Of a stretch of 64,000 nucleotides of DNA, positions 24,401-35,909 are shown piece by piece. How positions within the stretch are numbered: position 1 is the stretch's first letter; the number at the start of each line of letters is the position of its first letter. The DNA comes from Bursaphelenchus xylophilus (lineage: Eukaryota; Nematoda; Chromadorea; Rhabditida; Aphelenchoididae). The translations under genes were made by a program, and so were the position numbers. The notes under the pieces are model-generated. The model ran no database searches and was not told the origin of the DNA. It worked only from the letters and a program-made list of their open reading frames with translations. The stretch covers positions 10,726,001-10,790,000 of the forward strand of contig CAJFCV020000004.1 in the NCBI GenBank assembly GCA_904066235.2, read 5' to 3'.

Positions 24401-25380
24401 ATAGTATTGGCATTCAAAAAAATCCGGCTAGGACGTTTTTCACAGAATCAAAGTTTCCAAAATCATTAAATAAGAGAAGAAATTTTACCCGGGGCGACCG
24501 GGACGAGCTTTCGAAATCTTCGCTTACATGGGTCGGTCTTGCAAATCTCGGCTCAAGCTTGCGGCCCGGATTGCAGCCCCTGTTGCTGGTTACTTCAGAA
24601 GGGCTTAAGGCCAAGATACTAGGTCAGTCTGTCGGAAAAATAATGAACACTCTTTTGCATCAAAAATTAGTGTGTCGCCATGCTTACTCAGGCTTCCTTA
24701 TGTAGGCCAGAACACAGCTAAATGAGAAAGAAGATATCATATAACCTGGCTCCACGCAACATTTACGTCCGAAAAATCTAAAGTTGAACAAAAATTTATT
24801 TTCTTGCAAACAAGCGATTGCGCAAATTTCCAATTTCATTCCCCAAAAAGAGAGGCGTTCTATTTCCACCCCCTCTTTAACATACGAAACTAACGACTAT
24901 AAATTTATTTTTGGACCAAAATATGGCTGTTTCGGTACAAAGTGCAATAAATACAAATACAAATTGTATTATATACCTATATATAGTATTAAAATTAAAG
25001 AAATAAACATTATTTGTAATTGTAGGTGTAAAATAAAGCACACCGTGCTTTAGATTGTCCTATTCAAAACAGTTTTCTTGCACTGTGCGGGGTCGCAGTG
25101 CACCGTGAATTTTATTTGTCGCCGCGCGACAAGTTGTTTGCAGGACGGCGGAATGTGGAGATATGTCAAGACTTTTTGGCCCGCCGTTTTACCAATTCCT
25201 CGCAAAAAATACTTGGTCCGCAGAAATCTTACAAGGAAATGATGCCATTCGCCTCATTTTTATACGAAGACGTTGGAGCCTGCCCACCTTGTTGTTGGGG
25301 GCTACGGAATAGATAGCCATGCTTTTCATGGAAGAGGATTACCAATTTGCATAATTATTATTCTTATATTTTATTTTACA
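24401..25380. other. No gene supported
   Basis: A CAGTCTGTCGGG left-end fragment at 24625-24670, AT-rich sequence at 24890-25040, and a partial ACTAGTCGCGCC/TGCAC mixture at 25075-25200. Confidence 0.35.
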
Positions 25381-26800
25381 ATGGAAGTGTTTCAAGTGCG
25401 ACGCCCAGATTTGAGTAAAGCTTGGCGTAAATTTAGATTAATTTTTTCTAAAGTTCTACGAGAATCCTACTAGCGCTGCGCACAAACGACCGAGGTTTTT
25501 AGAGCATAAGACCGCAAGAAAATATCTGTTTTTAACCTTACAACCAGACGGTAATGTTTCAACAAAGAATATTTTTTCCGCATGCAACATGCAAAGCCAA
25601 GATATGCCAAAACGAAAAGTTCCATACCTTTTCTAATATCGAGGGTTGTGTTCCTACAAAAAAATCAATCTGTTCCGCACGAAACTGGAAACTAGTACAG
25701 GGTGTCCAGAGAAATTCCGCGGAAAGTGTTTGCCGATTTCTCGGCGCTCAGGCAAGATATCCAAATAATTCTTTTTGCATTAGAAAGAAGACTATGGGCG
25801 GTTTTTTGTCTGAAAAAGTTTTTTTGTCCGCCGACGCGGAACATGCTGTATTCGGCGGAGACTTTTGGTAGCTTTTTTGGTCATCACACCAATCTTAAAA
25901 GCTTCAATACGATTTCTGATTGTTAAGAAAAGAATGTTATCTTATTTTTATGTTTACCAAACGTTCGGCAATGGAATGGTGAGCTTTCCGTATCGGAGGA
26001 GGCCACAACTTAGCTTTGGATAGGAGATTTCCCAAACATTATGTGGCTTGCATTCTTTGCTGATCCGATATGTTCTCCAAAATTTCGTCGCCAAGCCTTG
26101 GCAGCAGTTACGCCATCAGTAAACCATTTGGTGCACCAGAAAACAACAAAATATTTTTTGTTTGAACTTCTCTTTGCCCCGCTGTTTCAAACCTCCGCAC
26201 GATGCGGTCGGACTTTACCGCTGTTGACGCAACTACACAGTGAGGGGCAGTCGCTAAATGCGACTGCATAGCGTTGTCGTCAGTCCCCTGATTCATTGTG
26301 GAAAAAAGTTGAAGGCTCCCCGGTAGTTTCAGGATCATAGTAAAGCGCTTAAGATTGGTGTGATGACCAAAAAAGCTACCAAAAGTCTCCGCCGAATATA
26401 GTACGTTCCGCGTCGGCGGACAAAAAAACTTTTTTAGACAAAAAACCGCCCATAGTCTTCTTTCTAATGCAAAAAGAATTTTTTGGATATCTTGCCTAAG
26501 CGCCGAGAAATCGGCAAACATTTTCCGCGGAATTTCTCTGGACACCCTGTATATGGCCAAAAAGTGTTTAGTAATGCTAGTTTCAATCCCATAAATGCGG
26601 TTTAGCTATAGCCAAAAAGTGTTTTTTCTCTGCCACCCTCTGCGTTGTGCATACTCTCTCCACAACAAGGGTTGTTCAATATTTCGGGGGCGCCTACAAA
26701 TCGCAAGCTAGGACTTTTACAAATTGATATATCTCCCATGTCTGACGTCTGTGCAAACCTTAAAAAAATCTGAGCGTCGCAATTGAAAGCATTTTGAGAA
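25381..26800. repeat. CAAGG-type element split by the 852-bp element
   Basis: The left part has GGAAGTGTTTCAAGTGCGAC and the right part ends with TCTGAGCGTCGCAATTGAAA; the interior is interrupted at 25696-26551. Confidence 0.45.
25698..26549. mobile_element. 852-bp element, CAGGGTGTCCAGAG ends, copy 1
   Basis: Same ends, TA flanks (25696-25697, 26550-26551) and length as copy 2. The corresponding minus-strand frame runs 150 codons (26560-26108). It has inserted into a CAAGG-type element whose halves lie at 25381-25695 and 26552-26800. Confidence 0.85.
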
Positions 26801-27078
26801 TTTCACCGACGTATTAAACTTTTCCTCACATTGCACTTTTAGCCTCAATAAATCTTTTTTTCCTACAGTCAGTCGAAAAAGGGTGCTAAATAAACTACAG
26901 AGTACTCGGCCTAATTGTTCTATGTCGTGTGCAGTCCGCATGAGTGTCTGAATTTATATTGTCTGCAATTACGGAACCTTTATAAGAATTCGCTCTGTTT
27001 GGGCTTCAGGAAACGTTTCATTCTGTCTTCAGTGTGTTCTTATATTAATATTATTTGCCTTTCTCCTCTCAAAATTGA

Positions 27079-30000
27079 ATGAATATTACTGTAGAGAATG
27101 AACTTCTCATCCGGCTCTTTAATTTCATCGGCAAATCCGTTATGGTTGTCGAATTCGGCTTTGGATTTGTGATGGTTGGACTTAATGCCATGTACTTGAA
27201 GAGGTTCTGGCAGCTGGAGTCGTATCACAAAAGCTTCCGACAGACGTTTGTAAGATACTCCATATTATTAACGGTGTTTAAAAAAATTTTGAAAAAAAAA
27301 AGTTTTTGCTTATGTCTTTGTTCTCTTTGCAGCTCTCTACGAGATTTAAGACTGATTTAAAATTTGCAGCCGTGAGTTTTTAGAATAAGCGAAAGAATTT
27401 TTTACTGCCTCGGCGGAGTGGCCATTTTCGGCGGAGACACGGCCGAGATATTGAACGATCTTTGCCGTCAAGGAAGTCAAGGAAGAAATGCGGAGAGATT
27501 TCAGAGCGGAGATAAAAACAAATTTTAGTAGTATCTTTCCCAAGGGCAGAAAAAAATTTTTTTGTGGAAACAGTACAGTAAGGGACCTAATCCAGTGGCA
27601 AAAAACGTATCATTTTGCATCCGGGAAGTATCAAAAATGTGGCTAAATGCTTCCCTCTCCAATTGAAACAACCCCGATTTCAAAACCGCGCCCGCTTTTT
27701 TTGTGAGTGAAAGGGCGCGCCCTTCAAAACGAAGTTTTTTCACTTGGAGAGGGATACATTGTGCCACGTTTTGGTCCCCCACTATATATCCTGCGTCAGA
27801 AACAAGCGTGGAGCTTTTCGTGCGAAAACAAGGGCAGAGTTTTGTACATCAGTCTGCCGGGAAAATAATGATCACAATGTCTTTGCGCCAATAACGTCGC
27901 CGAAGTGAAAAAAAAAATTGATTTGCCGCGACACAATTCATTTTCTCGGCAGCGGTGCAATTTTTGGTGCGACGGAGTGCCCATTATTTTCCCGACAGAC
28001 TGATATAACTATACATACATAAAAAAGTGAATTCCACTGTTTTCAGATGGGAGTCAACGTCATTCTCAGCTTCACAGCCCTGTTCCATCCCCTCTCCGAG
28101 TTTGCGGACGAGTTCTTAACCTCCGCCGCGGCAGAATATCAACTTTCGGCGGTTCAGCGGGCCCTCCAGTATTCGCTCTACATCATTGACCATGTCGCCA
28201 TCGTCTTTCTGCATATGAAATTTTACATTTTGTCGTTTGAGCGGGTGTTTGCGTTCCGTCGGAGGACGGTGTACGAGCATGAGGACAACAATTTGCCGTT
28301 CAGAATTTTGATGTTTGTTGTAGGTGGAGAACATTTTTCGAATTGTGTTCATTTTTTCCCGACGGAGTCATATCTTCCTAACGTCTAATATATGTAAATT
28401 CGCTTCAAATTCAGTAAAACCTAAGCGTAGCACTTCCCCAAAAAATCAAACTTCTCACATAAATATGTCATTATTTTTTTCAGGCATCATTCGTCCTGCT
28501 CGAGCTGGTCGCGAAACTGATTTTTTACCTAAATTTCGATGTCAGCGGTACGAGAGACGAACGCATACTCAAAGCGTTGAGCATATGGAAATCACCTTCA
28601 TTTTTCATGTTCTCCTACGCCCTGTACTTCTCGTCGGTGGCGGTTGGAATGATCGTATGTTGTGCTAGTTTTGACGTGCCTTTCTAAATTTTCAAATGGT
28701 CTTCTACAATGGTGACGTGAAGCAACCCTTTTAAAATTTTCCAAACACATTGTGTAAAGGCCACGTCTCAATTCCTAAAAATTTCCGCTTGCGCTTTGCA
28801 AGAATAGCCAGGATACAGTGGGGGACCAGATCCAGTGGCAAAACACGTACCATTTTGCATCCAGGAAGCATCAAAAAATATGGCAAAATATCTCCCTCTC
28901 AAAGTGAAAATACTCAGAGTTCAAAAGCGCGCCCGCTCTTTTTGTTAGGAAAAAAGGCGCGCCCTTCAAAACGAACTTGTTCCACTTGGAGAGGGAAGCA
29001 TTTTGCCACATTTTCGATACTTTCCGGATGCAAAATGATATGTTTTTTGTCACTGGATCAGGTACCCCACTGTAATAGCTGATAATCTCTCGTTTATCCT
29101 TCAGTTCTTCAACAACATTGGCCGCGTCCTGCGACACTATCGATACCACAGTCAGAGTTTGAGCGAGAGCTTCGAGATTCACCAGACGGAAAAGATCTCC
29201 ACGATTATGTGGCCGGTCCTCAAGGTTTGCTTGTATGTGGGATGCGTGTCCACTCCGTCTCTGATTGTCTGCATTCACCAGGTCTTCTTCTTCAACGGCT
29301 CGGCGGCTTGGCAAAGCGCCTATGCCATGTGTGTTCGGGTAGGCGATTGTGTCATTGGTCGAGTCGAGGCTTCCACTATCATCCGTCTGTCTGGAAAATA
29401 ATGAACAAAGTCGCTGCGCCGGATGTGTCGCTGAAGTGAAAAGCAATTTGATTTTGTCGCGACACAATTTATTTTCTCGACAGCGGCGCGATTTCTCTGA
29501 CAGAGTGCTCATTATTTCCCCGACAGACTGATAAAACTTGGCGAGTCATTTTAGATAATGTTTTTTTAGGTAGACTACTTTATTGTGGCGATCTATACGT
29601 TTTTCTCTTTTTTATACGCTTTCCACAAGTTTGGAGTCCTGCAGAGAAGTCGGGTATGTTTTTGAGGACGTTAACATTCACTGATTTGGCGCTACAACTT
29701 TCCGGCTCGTTGGCATTAGGGGTCAACACTGTTCGTCTATATTTTGACTGATATAATAGAAAACTTTATAAAAATATTTATTAGTCGGATAGTTGATCAC
29801 TTTTTAAGTCTTCATCAAGTCTCCGCCAAGCTCTTGCTGACGGGAGCTTTCAACGGTCTCTTCCACTTTTTTGTCCACTTTGGCGTTCCGTATCACTTTT
29901 TTTATGTGTATCCGCCTGTCCTACGCCTCGTATCGATCGGTTTTCTGTTCACCCAAACTGTCGCTTGCCCGAAAAGTCATAGCGACAAATCAACGAGTTG

Positions 30001-30221
30001 AAAAGGGGTTATGTTGGAACAATTCAAGACAACGCTTCCAGTTGACTTTACAAGATTTTTTGGCCAAACCTATAGAAACATTTTTCCAGGACCACTACGT
30101 AGCTGACTCCCACTCCACAACAATCATAGATGCAGCGAAAAAAGGCCAAGACGACTATTTCAAGATTCTCCAAGCGTCCTGGGAATGCCGCGAAAAGATT
30201 CCAACGAAACTACGCTTGTAA
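27079..30221 (+). CDS. Seven-helix chemoreceptor, Sra-superfamily-like (paralogue A)
   Basis: Spliced model of six exons: 27079-27249, 28047-28319, 28484-28654, 29105-29338, 29570-29653 and 30090-30221. All junctions are in phase 0 with GT donors and CAG or TAG acceptors, and the product is 354 residues. Seven hydrophobic segments follow in order: exon 1 (about residues 12-38), two in exon 2, one across the exon 2/3 border, one ending exon 3, one in exon 4 and one in exon 5. After helix 3 the chain reads FERVFAFRRRTVYE (E122, R123), resembling the ER...YE motif of Sra/Srab/Sre-type nematode receptors. Exon 4 carries SLSESFEIHQTEKI before helix 6. The tail motif YFKILQASWE is shared with the two nearby paralogues. 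Exons 3 and 4 have exactly the lengths seen in paralogue B (171 and 234 nt). The likely role is a surface chemosensory receptor; the ligand is unknown. Introns 1, 3, 4 and 5 carry repeats. Family subclass is inference; gene reality is well supported by the paralogue comparison. Confidence 0.87.
27576..27785. repeat. CAGTGGGGACCTGATCC-type palindrome in receptor A intron 1
   Basis: Left CAGTAAGGGACCTAATCCAG and right TTTTGGTCCCCCACTA, TA-flanked. The right end has lost part of the family consensus. Confidence 0.65.
27850..28002. repeat. CAGTCTGTCGGG palindrome in receptor A intron 1
   Basis: CAGTCTGCCGGGAAAATAAT to TTTTCCCGACAGACTG, 45 bases before the exon 2 acceptor. Confidence 0.8.
28816..29072. 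repeat. CAGTGGGGACCTGATCC-type palindrome in receptor A intron 3
   Basis: Ends CAGTGGGGGACCAGATCC and GGATCAGGTACCCCACTG, TA-flanked; 257 bp, close to the family consensus. Confidence 0.75.
29383..29530. repeat. CAGTCTGTCGGG palindrome in receptor A intron 4
   Basis: CCGTCTGTCTGGAAAATAAT to ATTTCCCCGACAGACTG. Confidence 0.75.
29790..29990. repeat. CTCGGCGAAGG-type repeat in receptor A intron 5, reverse orientation
   Basis: AGTCTCCGCCAAGCTCTTGC and ATCGATCGGTTTTCTGTTCA are reverse counterparts of the 5785 and 33455 copies. Confidence 0.55.
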
Positions 30222-30276
30222 ACAACCAAAACGGAATCGAAAAAACTGAACGTTCTGCTAATGTTTTTTTTTTGAA

Positions 30277-30282
30277 AATAAA
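30277..30282 (+). promoter_or_regulatory. Polyadenylation signal of paralogue A
   Basis: A canonical AATAAA lies 55 bases after the stop codon of the receptor gene ending at 30221. Its position fits a short nematode 3' UTR. Confidence 0.6.
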
Positions 30283-30691
30283 AACATTATTTATATGCAC
30301 ACCTGAAGCGTAGGGTGGTAAGATTGAAGTATGTAGTGCTTACTGTGGCACAATAAATGCATTTATTATTTACTAATTCACATTAGAATTCGACGGGTTT
30401 CCACATGGTTTATCTCGTGTTTTAAACCACAAAAGATTGTAAATTTTACAGTATAACATACAATTTTTAGTTTAATAACATTTATCGTGGCTAGAAAATT
30501 TTCGACACGCTGTGTTACGTGTACAATCTGCATCTTAAGCACTATTATAAAAGGCGCACACTTTCAAATTTTTTTGCTTCTATTGCGTCTTGATGCCAAC
30601 CTGAATAAAGGCATTTGTCACAGCTGTGATACAAAGCCGTTGTTGTAGCCCGCCCGTACTTCTATAGGTATAAACAAGTCTCATTGCATTT

Positions 30692-31255
30692 TCAGGGAGC
30701 GGCAGGAAAAACATAACTTTTTTTCATAAAACTTGACGCGAAAACATTTGCGTGCGGCTGGATGACTCTTTTTCTATCAAATTCTTGGTGTTCTTCTGTT
30801 CTTATTTTAATAACCAGTTGCATGGCAACATCCGACTCAGGGCGGCCAAACTCCCCTGAGCCTGATGTACCTGCTTCAGACATGTTTTGACTTACCTTGG
30901 GCTGTTCCGTTTGTCTTTGAGTAGGCCTGGCGCTTCCTCGGGTTATGACATTAATCATCAGAGTGCTGGAAGCGTGCGTGAGTCTTCTGAGTGCTGGAAT
31001 GTATTCAGTCTTTGAGTCGGGCTCACCTTCGTTGGCGGAGTCCACATCTGCGGAGCTTGAGAGAGATTGCATCTCCTCGGAGATTAGACAGGAAAGACCA
31101 TTAACAGAATTAGACGATTCATAAACCTGAGTACTCATCTCCGCAGAGAACTGCCTTGGACGGCATAAAATACAATAAAACATATCATTCAAAAATCCTG
31201 TAAAATTATTCAAAGCCCTGTAAGATTCCCATTGAACGTTCGCAAAATGTCCCAA
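30692..31255 (-). CDS. Unassigned open frame, 187 codons
   Basis: This is the longest clean open frame in the gap between receptor paralogues A and B. It is hydrophilic and rich in Ser, Glu and Thr in its middle (for example SLSSSADVDSANEGEPDSK) with no hydrophobic segment after the start. It is not visibly part of a palindrome, unlike most long frames here. No family is recognised. It could be one exon of an unknown gene or the remnant of a mobile element. A second short frame (31392-31210) lies just upstream and is cut by the element that begins at 31379. Confidence 0.25.
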   Translation of the reverse strand: MGHFANVQWESYRALNNFTGFLNDMFYCILCRPRQFSAEMSTQVYESSNSVNGLSCLISEEMQSLSSSADVDSANEGEPDSKTEYIPALRRLTHASSTLMINVITRGSARPTQRQTEQPKVSQNMSEAGTSGSGEFGRPESDVAMQLVIKIRTEEHQEFDRKRVIQPHANVFASSFMKKSYVFPAAP

Positions 31256-31378
31256 GAGTAATTCCCGATAGATGACCTCATAACCTGACCTGGGGGCGCG
31301 CCCATAAAATTCCCGTGTACTTCCCGAGAAGGGTGGAGTGAACTCGTCTCCTCAGAGAACAAAACGGGAACGGCCTTA

Positions 31379-32408
31379 CAAGGGATCGGCAAATAATTGT
31401 AACCTGCTTTCTTAACGAAACCTATATCATTTGAAAGAGCATTAAAAATAATTCACAGCGCAAAAGAATTAGCTGCCTAAATTCACTTTGGACAAAGTTA
31501 TGGCCAAAATACAGATTTTAGCCTAATTTCCGCCTCGCTTTATAAGCTCTCGGAATGGCAACAGATTTGTGTCCAGTTGGCCGAGTGGTAGTGAGCCCAC
31601 TTTCGGCGCAGCGAGTCCTGGTTTCGAATCCGGTTTCTGTAAATATTTTGCGTTTCGTGTCTTATATGCCACAAAACCATGGTATGTTGACATTTTTTAA
31701 TAATTTTTGTTCCTCTGCAGACAAAATCCATGGTTACGCAATTTTTCTGAGTTTTTGAATTTTTTTGAAACGACCACAAATTTGATGGTGATGAGAGTGG
31801 GTATGTCACTATCGTATAATTACAAGGGTGTTGTGCCAGTAACCTGACCGATTATGATTACTGGAGGATAATTCAATTTACAAGGGCCTATAAATATACA
31901 TTTTATCAAAAAAATACGAAGATAAAATTGTAAAATCGGCCAAAGACACTATTGCTGACACACTGGACCAATCATTGGTAAGGCTAGGACATAAGAAATT
32001 TTCGATTTTGAAATTTTCGTTTATGAATGACCACGACGATCATATAAATGTATTTCCAAAGCTTTTTGCTCCAATTTTCCCTTTAACCTAGTTTTATTTA
32101 CAATTTACTGTAACAAGCAGTAATGTCTAATAACATATAACCGAGGATTGGTAAAGCCATAAAACGACCGTGATAGACGTTTTTGGATACCAGGAAATTA
32201 ATAAAGACGATTTCAAACCGCCAGGATTACTGTAATATAAGGAACCGGCGTTTTGGCCGCATATAACCCCTTTCAAAAAGCGGTCGTATCTATGCCCTAA
32301 GGTAATTTAGGCAGCTATTTTTTTTGCGCTGTGCACTATTTTTAATGCTCTTTCAAATGATATAGGTTTCGTTAAGAAAGCAGGTTACAACTATTTGCCG
32401 ATCCCTTG
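31379..32408. mobile_element. 1.03-kb inverted-repeat element with tRNA-like core
   Basis: The ends CAAGGGATCGGCAAATAATT and its near-perfect reverse complement form about 100-bp arms (31379-31480 and 32310-32408). Flanking triplets are TTA and TCA, a possible 3-bp TNA duplication with one change. It sits between receptor paralogues A and B. Confidence 0.75.
31571..31640 (+). other. tRNA-like sequence inside the 31379-32408 element
   Basis: The A box TGGCCGAGTGG and a B-box-like GGTTTCGAATCC are spaced like those of a tRNA, but the acceptor arms do not pair. Probably a degenerate tRNA or tRNA-derived sequence. Confidence 0.45.
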
Positions 32409-32605
32409 TCAATCACCTTTTCCGTTGTGCAGTGGAATGTACAGTATGCGCTTTTCGCCTCCGCAGAGACATGGACTGGGGGTGCCGCCGGTCCACCATT
32501 GCACTAACCTATAAATTTAAAAACCTATAAATAGTCAGTTTTTTGTGCGATGGCTTACTGTGCAGCGTTGCACGGGGACGAGCAAGTTTAGTTTTACGGG
32601 ACATC

Positions 32606-32755
32606 CGTCTGTCGGGATGATAGTGGCGGATCGTCGCGCCTTGGAATCGCCCATCACCGCTCCGCGATCGGCCAGCCGCAGGAAAATTCGGTGTGCCACT
32701 GTTGCCGATAGAACATTTCGCTGCGACCACTCGCCACTATTTTCCCGGCAGACTG
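32606..32755. repeat. CAGTCTGTCGGG palindrome upstream of receptor B
   Basis: CCGTCTGTCGGGATGATAGT to CTATTTTCCCGGCAGACTG. Confidence 0.7.
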
Positions 32756-33258
32756 ATGGTACAAACTGTGGTGTAGGATCAAAAGTAGATAGGTAGAAGA
32801 TAGTAGACACAAGATTTAGGATAAGGTTTATTGACACCACCGCACACAAGAAAAAGAAATGAGATTAATCATGATAATTGGTGACGAGACATAGCTTTTG
32901 TATGACTTGGTTTATGCTAATTTCTGTGGGAATTGTGGAGGTTTTTGAGGCTCCACAACACAAACATGCGTTTTCCAAAGCTTCCGTGCAACGGCATAAT
33001 TGCTTATTTCTCTCGTATTGCACCTATACGTAATTCCTTTACCTGCCTCCTTGTTTTCTCTCACTCAAAATTACTTCCAGACAATTCAATCGTCCAAAAT
33101 ACTCGAAATGTGCCTTTTGCCTCATTAAAGGCCATTTGAAGGGCATTCTCGCGATGTAAAGTCGCAAACGTATTGCGTGACCGTAAATACTGTGGCAAAA
33201 TCCGTGAATATCGGCAAAATTTTGCCCTATCCGAGACATTCCGAGCCGAAATTACAAG

Positions 33259-34976
33259 ATGGATGACGCACCGACGCCGTTTCTGGACGTGTTTGGAAGC
33301 CTGTTGATTGCCGGCGAATTGTCATGCGGAATATCGATCTTTGTTGTGAACATTCTTTATCTGAAGAAGTTTTGGCAAATGGAAACGTTTCATGAGAGTT
33401 TTCGACAAACCTTTGTAAGTTATTTTTATTAAATAAGGTTGAACGTACGCCTCTACTCGTCGGGTCGACGGCAGTTCGGGTCAACACAAAATCGATCGAT
33501 ACGGGGCGTAGGGCAGGTGGAGGCCAAAAAAAGGTTGTAGAAAGTGCCTACGAGGTCTGGCAAAGCCGTTGGATGGTCGGCGGACGCTCGGCGAAGGCTC
33601 GACCGAGATTTGGCGAAGAATTGCGATATGCATCCTGTTTCGCTGTATCCTTCGGCTGTCCCTGGAAAACTTGGCATTTGATAGGTGTCCTATTGCGCAG
33701 GGGCCAGTTTTATCACTGGCGATGCGTCGTTTTTGCTGTTTTTCCGGCGACACGCTCCAAATTTCTTTGCAATGCGAACTGGGGTTTGGAGTGACTGCGA
33801 TGGAAGGGTGCGCAGGTCAGACTGATATGTTCGACGTGTGTAGAAAATTTAAGGAGAATCTGCGACGATCCCTTGTGCGTCTCTATGCAGAAAATATGTT
33901 TCAGATCGGAGTCAACTTTATCCTCAGCATGACATCCATCTTCCATCCTCTATCCGACCTCTCCGACGACATAGTCTATGTGTGCCGGGATGGAGCACCC
34001 ACATGCCTGCGGCAGGACTTAGTTTTCACTCTGCAATACGTGTTGTACTTTATTGACCATATTGCCATCGTATTCTTGCACACCAAATTCTTCATTCTGG
34101 CGGCCGAACGGGTCTTTGCATTCCGTCGCCGCGCCTTCTACGAGTACGAAAAGAACAACATGGCGGTGAAGATATTGGGGTTCTCGGTGAGCTCTAAAAA
34201 GCTTGCAAAGGTTTATCTTTTCAGTTGTCCTTCGTATGCCTTGAAATCCTGATCAAGACCGGGTTATACTATGAATTCGACACTGATTCACCACTGAAAC
34301 TCCGGTTGGAGAAAGGGATCGGCTTATGGAAGTCGCCCGCTTTCATGGTCTGGTCGTATCTCGAGTTTTTTACCTCTATGGGGGTTGGGGTTGTGGTAAG
34401 TTAAAGGCGGAAGCAATAAGGCAATTCCAAGACGCAACAAATCCACATCATTTCCCCAACAGACTGATAGTAAAGCTCATTAAGATTCCACTTTCAGTTC
34501 TTCAACAACATTCCGAGGATCTTACGGCATTATCGACAAAAAAGCAGGAGCCTCAGCGAGAGCTTCGAGATCTACCAAACGGAAAAGATCTCCAAAATTA
34601 TGTGGCCAGTTTTACAGAGTTATATCTTGGTCGGCGTTGCCTGCACTCCAACGCTGTTCATTTGCATTAAACAGGCGTTCTTCAACGACGGCTCAGCGTA
34701 CTGGCGAAAGGCGTATCGGGTCGGGTTGAGGGTGAGTCATCGTCTCGAGTTGACAAACAAGTTTTTTAGGCGGACTATTTCTTCGTTGCGTGGTACACAC
34801 TGTTCTCACTGACCTATGCCTTCTACAAGTTTGGGATCGTATTTGGCAAGCAGCAATCGCAGATTGTGCCGGTCGAAATGTTCGACTTCAAGAAGGTGAC
34901 GGACATTCACTTCAACACGCTAAAGCAATGCTGGTCTGATGATGGTAATGGCGAGGACATCAAAATTTTCTCGTGA
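33259..34976 (+). CDS. Seven-helix chemoreceptor, Sra-superfamily-like (paralogue B)
   Basis: Five exons: 33259-33414, 33905-34186, 34225-34395, 34498-34731 and 34770-34976, all joined in phase 0, coding for 349 residues. Introns 2 to 4 are 38, 102 and 38 bases, typical of Caenorhabditis. Helices are at about residues 10-36, 53-73, 93-118, 138-160, 183-205, 238-262 and 282-303. The helix 3 border reads ERVFAFRRRAFYE (E120, R121). Exon 4 contains SLSESFEIYQTEKI, and the tail has HFNTLKQCW, aligning with YFKILQASW of paralogue A. Unlike A, the last helix and the tail sit in one exon, so an intron was gained in A or lost here. The large first intron (490 bases) carries the 33455-33690 repeat. 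The exon 2 acceptor at 33903-33904 was chosen because the coding sequence after it aligns with exon 2 of A. Likely a chemosensory membrane receptor; the ligand cannot be read from sequence. Confidence 0.9.
33455..33690. repeat. CTCGGCGAAGG-type repeat in receptor B intron 1
   Basis: GACGGCAGTTCGGGTCAACA and GGTCGGCGGACGCTCGGCGA, shared with 5785, 29790, 35500 and 62600. Confidence 0.6.
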
Positions 34977-35486
34977 CTAGTGATTGAGATATTGTAAAAT
35001 TTTTGATGATTTTTTATTGGATACGGATTTGCTTCTGCTAAAAATCTCCTTGTGAGTATCGTGATTACACTGTATAAATCTGGGCCTTGCGCTCTCGTCA
35101 ATCTTGTCAAAATAGTTTATTCGATGAAACCCGTAGTTCTTTCATACACCAACAATGAGATAGATGTGCTACCCCAGTAATTAGGCACAACATTACATAG
35201 TTAATCGTGTGTCAATAACGACGAATCACATCGATGATTCGTACCCGCACCATGCCCTGTTTTTTGTCCTCGCTCGAATCCAACGCCTTCTTTTCGTCGT
35301 CGTTCCGTTTGTAGCTGACCTAAAATTTTATATTTTGTATTATTTTGCAGCAATTTTTTATAGCATGCCCACACGTGTGCAACAAGCTTGATGAACGATA
35401 TGAAATCTTGGAAAAACGATTTTTTTGAGCTACAAACAAATAGTTTTGTAGACTGTACTGAAGTCTGAAGTCGATATAACATAGGC

Positions 35487-35909
35487 CGTCCGTAAGGCGC
35501 TGGAGCGTCTTCCCGCGTCCCGGTTTTTCGTGTCCACGACAGTCCGGGTCAAGATAAAACCGACCGACACAAGGCCTAGAACCGACATAGAGCCACAAAA
35601 AAAGATAGTAGGAGGTGCCTACGAGGCCTATGAAAGCCGCTGAATCGCCGGCGGACGTCCGGCAAAGGCTCGGCGGAGACTTGGCAAAGGCACTTGCAAT
35701 ATGTCCACTTTTCTATTTTTAGCCATTGCTAACGTTAGTTTTCTCTACCCTAAGTTATTTTAACATATAAAAGACCAAAATTTCTGGCAAAAAATAGAAG
35801 AGCCGTGACTTTTATCTGGATATTGTTGATGTGGGTACATGTAAAATACCTCAAAATAGGTGATAGACTATCCTAGGACCTGATGAATCTTATTATTGCT
35901 ACATACTAA
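35487..35909. repeat. CTCGGCGAAGG-type repeat, long copy
   Basis: GGCGGACGTCCGGCAAAGGC, then 200 bp matching 6005-6225 (TAACGTTAGTTTTCTCTACC; AATAGGTGATAGACTATCC). It abuts the 3' end of receptor C. Confidence 0.6.
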
